64,000 bases of DNA from Prevotella sp. E2-28. Lineage in GTDB: Bacteria; Bacteroidota; Bacteroidia; Bacteroidales; Bacteroidaceae. Shown here one piece after another: positions 61,411 to 64,000 of the stretch (positions within the stretch are counted from its first letter, which is position 1; each line of letters begins with the position of its first letter). The translations under genes were made by a program, and so were the position numbers. The notes under the pieces are model-generated. The model saw nothing but the letters and a program-made list of their open reading frames with translations. It was not told the DNA's origin and searched no databases. Location of the stretch: NCBI RefSeq assembly GCF_022024055.1, contig NZ_CP091789.1:124001-188000 (forward strand). The letters are read 5' to 3'.

Positions 61411-62715
61411 ATGTACGGCATCATAGACTGCGACAATTGCTACGTAAGCTGCGAGCGTGTTTTCCGTCCCGATCTGAACGGAAAGCCAGTTGTGGTTTTG
61501 TCAAATAATGACGGTTGCGTAGTAGCACGCAGTAATGAAGCCAAGGCAATGGGTATCAAGGCAGGAATGCCATATTTCCAGCTTGCAGAGCAATTCCCTA
61601 ATCAGAAAATCGCAGTCTTTTCCTCGAACTATGAACTTTATGGGGAACTGACAGGCCGTGTGGTGAGCATCATCAGACAGGAGGCTCCTGCATATTTCCG
61701 CTATTCCATTGACGAGTGCTTCGTCTATCTCGACGGGATGGAGAACGTGAATCTTAAGCAATGGGGCGAAGACTTACATAAGAAAATCAAACAATATGTG
61801 GGTATGCCCGTAAGTATCGGCTTGGCCCCTAACAAGACACTGGCGAAGATGGCCTCGCACTTTGCAAAGAAATATCAGGGCTACCGGCATTGTTGCGTGA
61901 TAGACTCCGACGAGAAGCGCATCAAAGCTCTGAAGCTTTACCCGATTGATGATGTCTGGGGCATCGGCAGACGGTATGCCGCCAAATTACAAGCCCTCGG
62001 CATACATACCGCCTACGACTTTGCGCAGCACCATAAGGACTGGGTACGACTGACGTTCAATAACATCAACATTGTCCGCACCTGGCAGGAGCTTAACGGT
62101 GAGGATGTAGTGCCGAATGAGGAACTGGCGAAGAAGAAATCCATCTGTACCAGCCGTTCTTTTAATGGTATGATAGGTGATATAGAAACATTGCGTACCC
62201 ATGTTTCGAACTATGCCGCCCGCTGTGCTGAGAAACTGAGAATGCAGAACACAGTGGCCTCTATCGTCGGCGTATTCCTGAACACGAACGCTTTCCGTGA
62301 AGATTTGCCACAGTATTGGAACTTTTTGGAAACCAGACTGATAACGCCGACAAGTTCAACCATTATTATCACGAAGGTCGCGAACGAGACCTTGGGTAAG
62401 ATCTACCGTCAGGGCTACCAGTACAAGAAGGCCGGAGTCATCGTCATGGGCATCGGTGCCGACTCTCCAATCCAGCAAGACCTCTTTGACATCAATGCCG
62501 AACAGTTCCAGAAAATGAAGCGGCTCGACAAGGTGGTTGATAGGATTAACCGAATGCATGGAAGCGAAACCATCGTCCTTGGTTCGCAACAATACACACA
62601 AAAGAATGGCAAAGGCAAGGCTGATGTTTTTGCCAATGCCATCAAACATGATTTCAAGAGTCCGTCGCCCACAACGCGGTGGTCGGACGTGATAAAACTC
62701 AATAAAAAGAAATAG
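61411..62715 (+). CDS. umuC: DNA polymerase V catalytic subunit UmuC (434 aa)
   Basis: ATG 61411 (MYGIIDCDNCYVSCERVFRP) is chosen over an in-frame ATG 24 nt upstream, inside the HAD gene. Y-family motifs are YGIIDCDNCYVSCERVF, the palm motif YSIDECFVYLD near residue 100 and the HhH region VWGIGRRYAAKLQALGI near 185. The length (434 aa) is that of UmuC, not DinB. It lies in an operon with its activator UmuD and with RecD2, giving a self-contained mutagenic repair module. Confidence 0.95.
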   Translation: MYGIIDCDNCYVSCERVFRPDLNGKPVVVLSNNDGCVVARSNEAKAMGIKAGMPYFQLAEQFPNQKIAVFSSNYELYGELTGRVVSIIRQEAPAYFRYSIDECFVYLDGMENVNLKQWGEDLHKKIKQYVGMPVSIGLAPNKTLAKMASHFAKKYQGYRHCCVIDSDEKRIKALKLYPIDDVWGIGRRYAAKLQALGIHTAYDFAQHHKDWVRLTFNNINIVRTWQELNGEDVVPNEELAKKKSICTSRSFNGMIGDIETLRTHVSNYAARCAEKLRMQNTVASIVGVFLNTNAFREDLPQYWNFLETRLITPTSSTIIITKVANETLGKIYRQGYQYKKAGVIVMGIGADSPIQQDLFDINAEQFQKMKRLDKVVDRINRMHGSETIVLGSQQYTQKNGKGKADVFANAIKHDFKSPSPTTRWSDVIKLNKKK

Positions 62716-62773
62716 TTCATAATTAAAAAATGAAAGAATCACTTTATCACTCACTTTTAAAGATTTATAGGAA

Positions 62774-63304
62774 ATGGCAGATGTTAGTGTAAACGGATGG
62801 ATTGCAGAGGGTGGCCATACAATCATTGAAGGAAAGAAAAACAATATCATTCTTTTCGATGTTGTTGAGAATCTATCCCCAGTCAATGGTATCGGTGATG
62901 ATATATACAAAACCAATAGTGCCTGGTTTCATTGCAGCTTTGAGATTAACATAGATGATCCTTCCAAGACCTCATTCATCCCTACAGGATATACATTAGA
63001 CAGGATACAAAGCAACGGATGGGCGTGGGTAAAAAAAGAAGGAACGACTCTCGGTTGGTCACAAAACGACATCTTTTTATATGGCGAACAAATTTGCGAA
63101 TATATCCAAGAAGGTAAACTCGTAAACGTCAAAGGCCAAGAATTCCTTTTGAAAGGACAAGACGGGAATATTCTCAGAGTAATAGATGTAAGTGAAATGT
63201 GGTTTGATCCGATGTGGGTTAAAGAGAAACCCAAGATTCTCAATGTTCCATATAAATCAGGATTGTTTTTCACAAAAACATATTCAGAAGAGAAGAAGGC
63301 ATAA
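62774..63304 (+). CDS. Unknown 176-aa protein between umuC and recD2
   Basis: The product begins MADVSVNGWIAEGGHTIIEG, with a possible beta-rich fold (TSFIPTGYTLDRIQSNGWAWV) and a hydrophilic C terminus. It has no signal peptide and no motif I recognise. It is in phase with the operon, the next start ATG lying right at its stop (63304/63305). Confidence 0.6.
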   Translation: MADVSVNGWIAEGGHTIIEGKKNNIILFDVVENLSPVNGIGDDIYKTNSAWFHCSFEINIDDPSKTSFIPTGYTLDRIQSNGWAWVKKEGTTLGWSQNDIFLYGEQICEYIQEGKLVNVKGQEFLLKGQDGNILRVIDVSEMWFDPMWVKEKPKILNVPYKSGLFFTKTYSEEKKA

Positions 63305-64000
63305 ATGGAGAAAATAAAATGTACCATTGAGCGTATAACGTTCCAGAACCCCGAGAACGGCTATTCAGTCCTTCAGGCCTCTATTAAAGGCTTCAGGGAA
63401 GAGCAGACTATTGTCGGTACTTTCCACGAAGTAACTGTTGGTGCCGTTCTAACTGTAGAAGGTGATTGGCGCGTCGATAAAAGATATGGCAGACAATTTG
63501 CTGCAGAATCTTGGACAGAGGAGATGCCTGCCGATATCATTGGTATAGAAAAGTACCTTGGAAGCGGACTTGTTAAAGGTATTGGTCCCAAATTCGCAAA
63601 ACTGATTGTTTCTCACTTTGGGCTTGAAACCTTTGAGGTCATTGATACAGACATAGACCGATTGCTTGACGTCCCGGGTATAGGAAAAGGACGTGTAGCG
63701 AAGATTAAGGAAAGTTGGGAGAAGCAGAAAGATGTAAAAGATATCATGGTCTTTCTGCAGGGGCATGGTGTTAGTTCTACCTATGCTGCCAAAATCTACA
63801 AACAATATGGCAAAGATAGTATCGAAAAAGTACAAGACAACCCATATTGTCTTGCTGATGACATCTGGGGTATAGGTTTTAAAACCGCTGATGGTATCGC
63901 AGAGAAGTTAGGTTATGAGAAGAATGATCTTAAAAGATGTCGAAGCGGAATACTCTATACACTCAGTAAACTATCAGAAGATGGCCATGTCTATTCAGAA
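63305..64000 (+). CDS. RecD2/TraA-like helicase, N-terminal part (runs off the window)
   Basis: The first 232 residues have the opening of RecD2: an OB-like N-terminal domain (KCTIERITFQNPENGYSVLQ), then helix-hairpin-helix tandem repeats (LGSGLVKGIGPKFAKLIVSH near 85, LDVPGIGKGRVAKIKESW near 120, and DIWGIGFKTADGIAEKLGY near 190). The motor domains lie beyond the right end. RecD2 is a 5'-3' SF1B helicase involved in recombination and repair. The stop/start distance to the upstream gene is zero, so it belongs to the umuDC operon. Confidence 0.88.
   Translation, partial: MEKIKCTIERITFQNPENGYSVLQASIKGFREEQTIVGTFHEVTVGAVLTVEGDWRVDKRYGRQFAAESWTEEMPADIIGIEKYLGSGLVKGIGPKFAKLIVSHFGLETFEVIDTDIDRLLDVPGIGKGRVAKIKESWEKQKDVKDIMVFLQGHGVSSTYAAKIYKQYGKDSIEKVQDNPYCLADDIWGIGFKTADGIAEKLGYEKNDLKRCRSGILYTLSKLSEDGHVYSE

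Noticed and set aside
1..64000. tRNA, rRNA, integrase and transposase genes, attachment sites
   Set aside because: None could be recognised in either strand, so the ends of the mobile element are not defined by this window.

Overview
The window looks like accessory DNA from a Bacteroidales genome (Prevotella/Bacteroides type). Promoters repeatedly carry the Bacteroidetes -7 element TAnnTTTG, Shine-Dalgarno sequences are mostly absent, genes are tightly packed with 1-12 bp gaps or ATGA overlaps, and the protein families (DUF4099, giant polyvalent proteins, RadC, FlgJ-like/M23 hydrolases) are typical of Bacteroidales conjugative elements. No rRNA, tRNA, integrase, transposase or CRISPR array was seen.

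Layout. (1) 1-8.8 kb, AT-rich: type I restriction-modification (partial hsdS, hsdM; hsdR is not in the window), a DUF3696-type ATPase with a putative PLD-like partner, a small unknown gene, a WYL regulator, a T5orf172 GIY-YIG protein, an Xre repressor and, divergently, an XseA-like coiled-coil membrane protein. (2) 9-12 kb: an unknown gene, a DUF4143 ATPase with three promoter repeats at 33-bp spacing, and a structured noncoding stretch. (3) 12.4-32.3 kb: a mobile-element module. The plus strand carries RadC, small unknowns, a secreted protein, a membrane-anchored coiled coil and a DUF4099 protein. The minus strand has a signal-peptide hydrolase at 15.3-16.3 kb and, separately, a 15-kb operon of two polyvalent-associated proteins, a 3234-aa polyvalent protein (methylase, helicase, PRTase-like, metallopeptidase-like, nucleotidyltransferase, MutS-I), a second peptidoglycan hydrolase and an OB-fold protein. 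(4) 32.5-33.6 kb: DinB. (5) 33.9-50.4 kb, AT-rich: a minus-strand island under a second WYL regulator: W-repeat protein, short DnaE-like polymerase, RavA/ViaA/metallopeptidase triad, AAA+ ATPase with an FtsZ-C-domain-like protein, ZapA-like protein with two unknowns, two DUF262 proteins and a DEDDh exonuclease. (6) 50.5-58.7 kb: RNase J-like plus phosphoesterase, LMW phosphatase, a 17-aa-repeat protein, C39-like peptidase plus agmatine-deiminase-like enzyme, Hsp20. (7) 58.9-64 kb: UmuD-lipoprotein-unknown-HAD-UmuC-unknown-RecD2 operon.

Regulation ties the pieces together. In region 5, five promoters carry a box of the form TGTGCC-N7-GGCACA exactly 9 nt upstream of the -7 element, including the promoter of the WYL gene itself. 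In region 1, three promoters carry TGTGCA/GAAAACYTGCACA-type boxes at the identical 9-nt offset. A third, unrelated 17-bp palindrome (GTGAAACGTTAATTCAC) precedes both the DUF4099 gene and the 15-kb polyvalent operon. I read regions 1 and 5 as two WYL-controlled defence regulons flanking a conjugative-element module. The most novel candidate is the region-5 regulon, which combines RavA/ViaA, AAA+, ZapA-like and FtsZ-like parts with a short PHP-polymerase and GmrSD-like restriction proteins.
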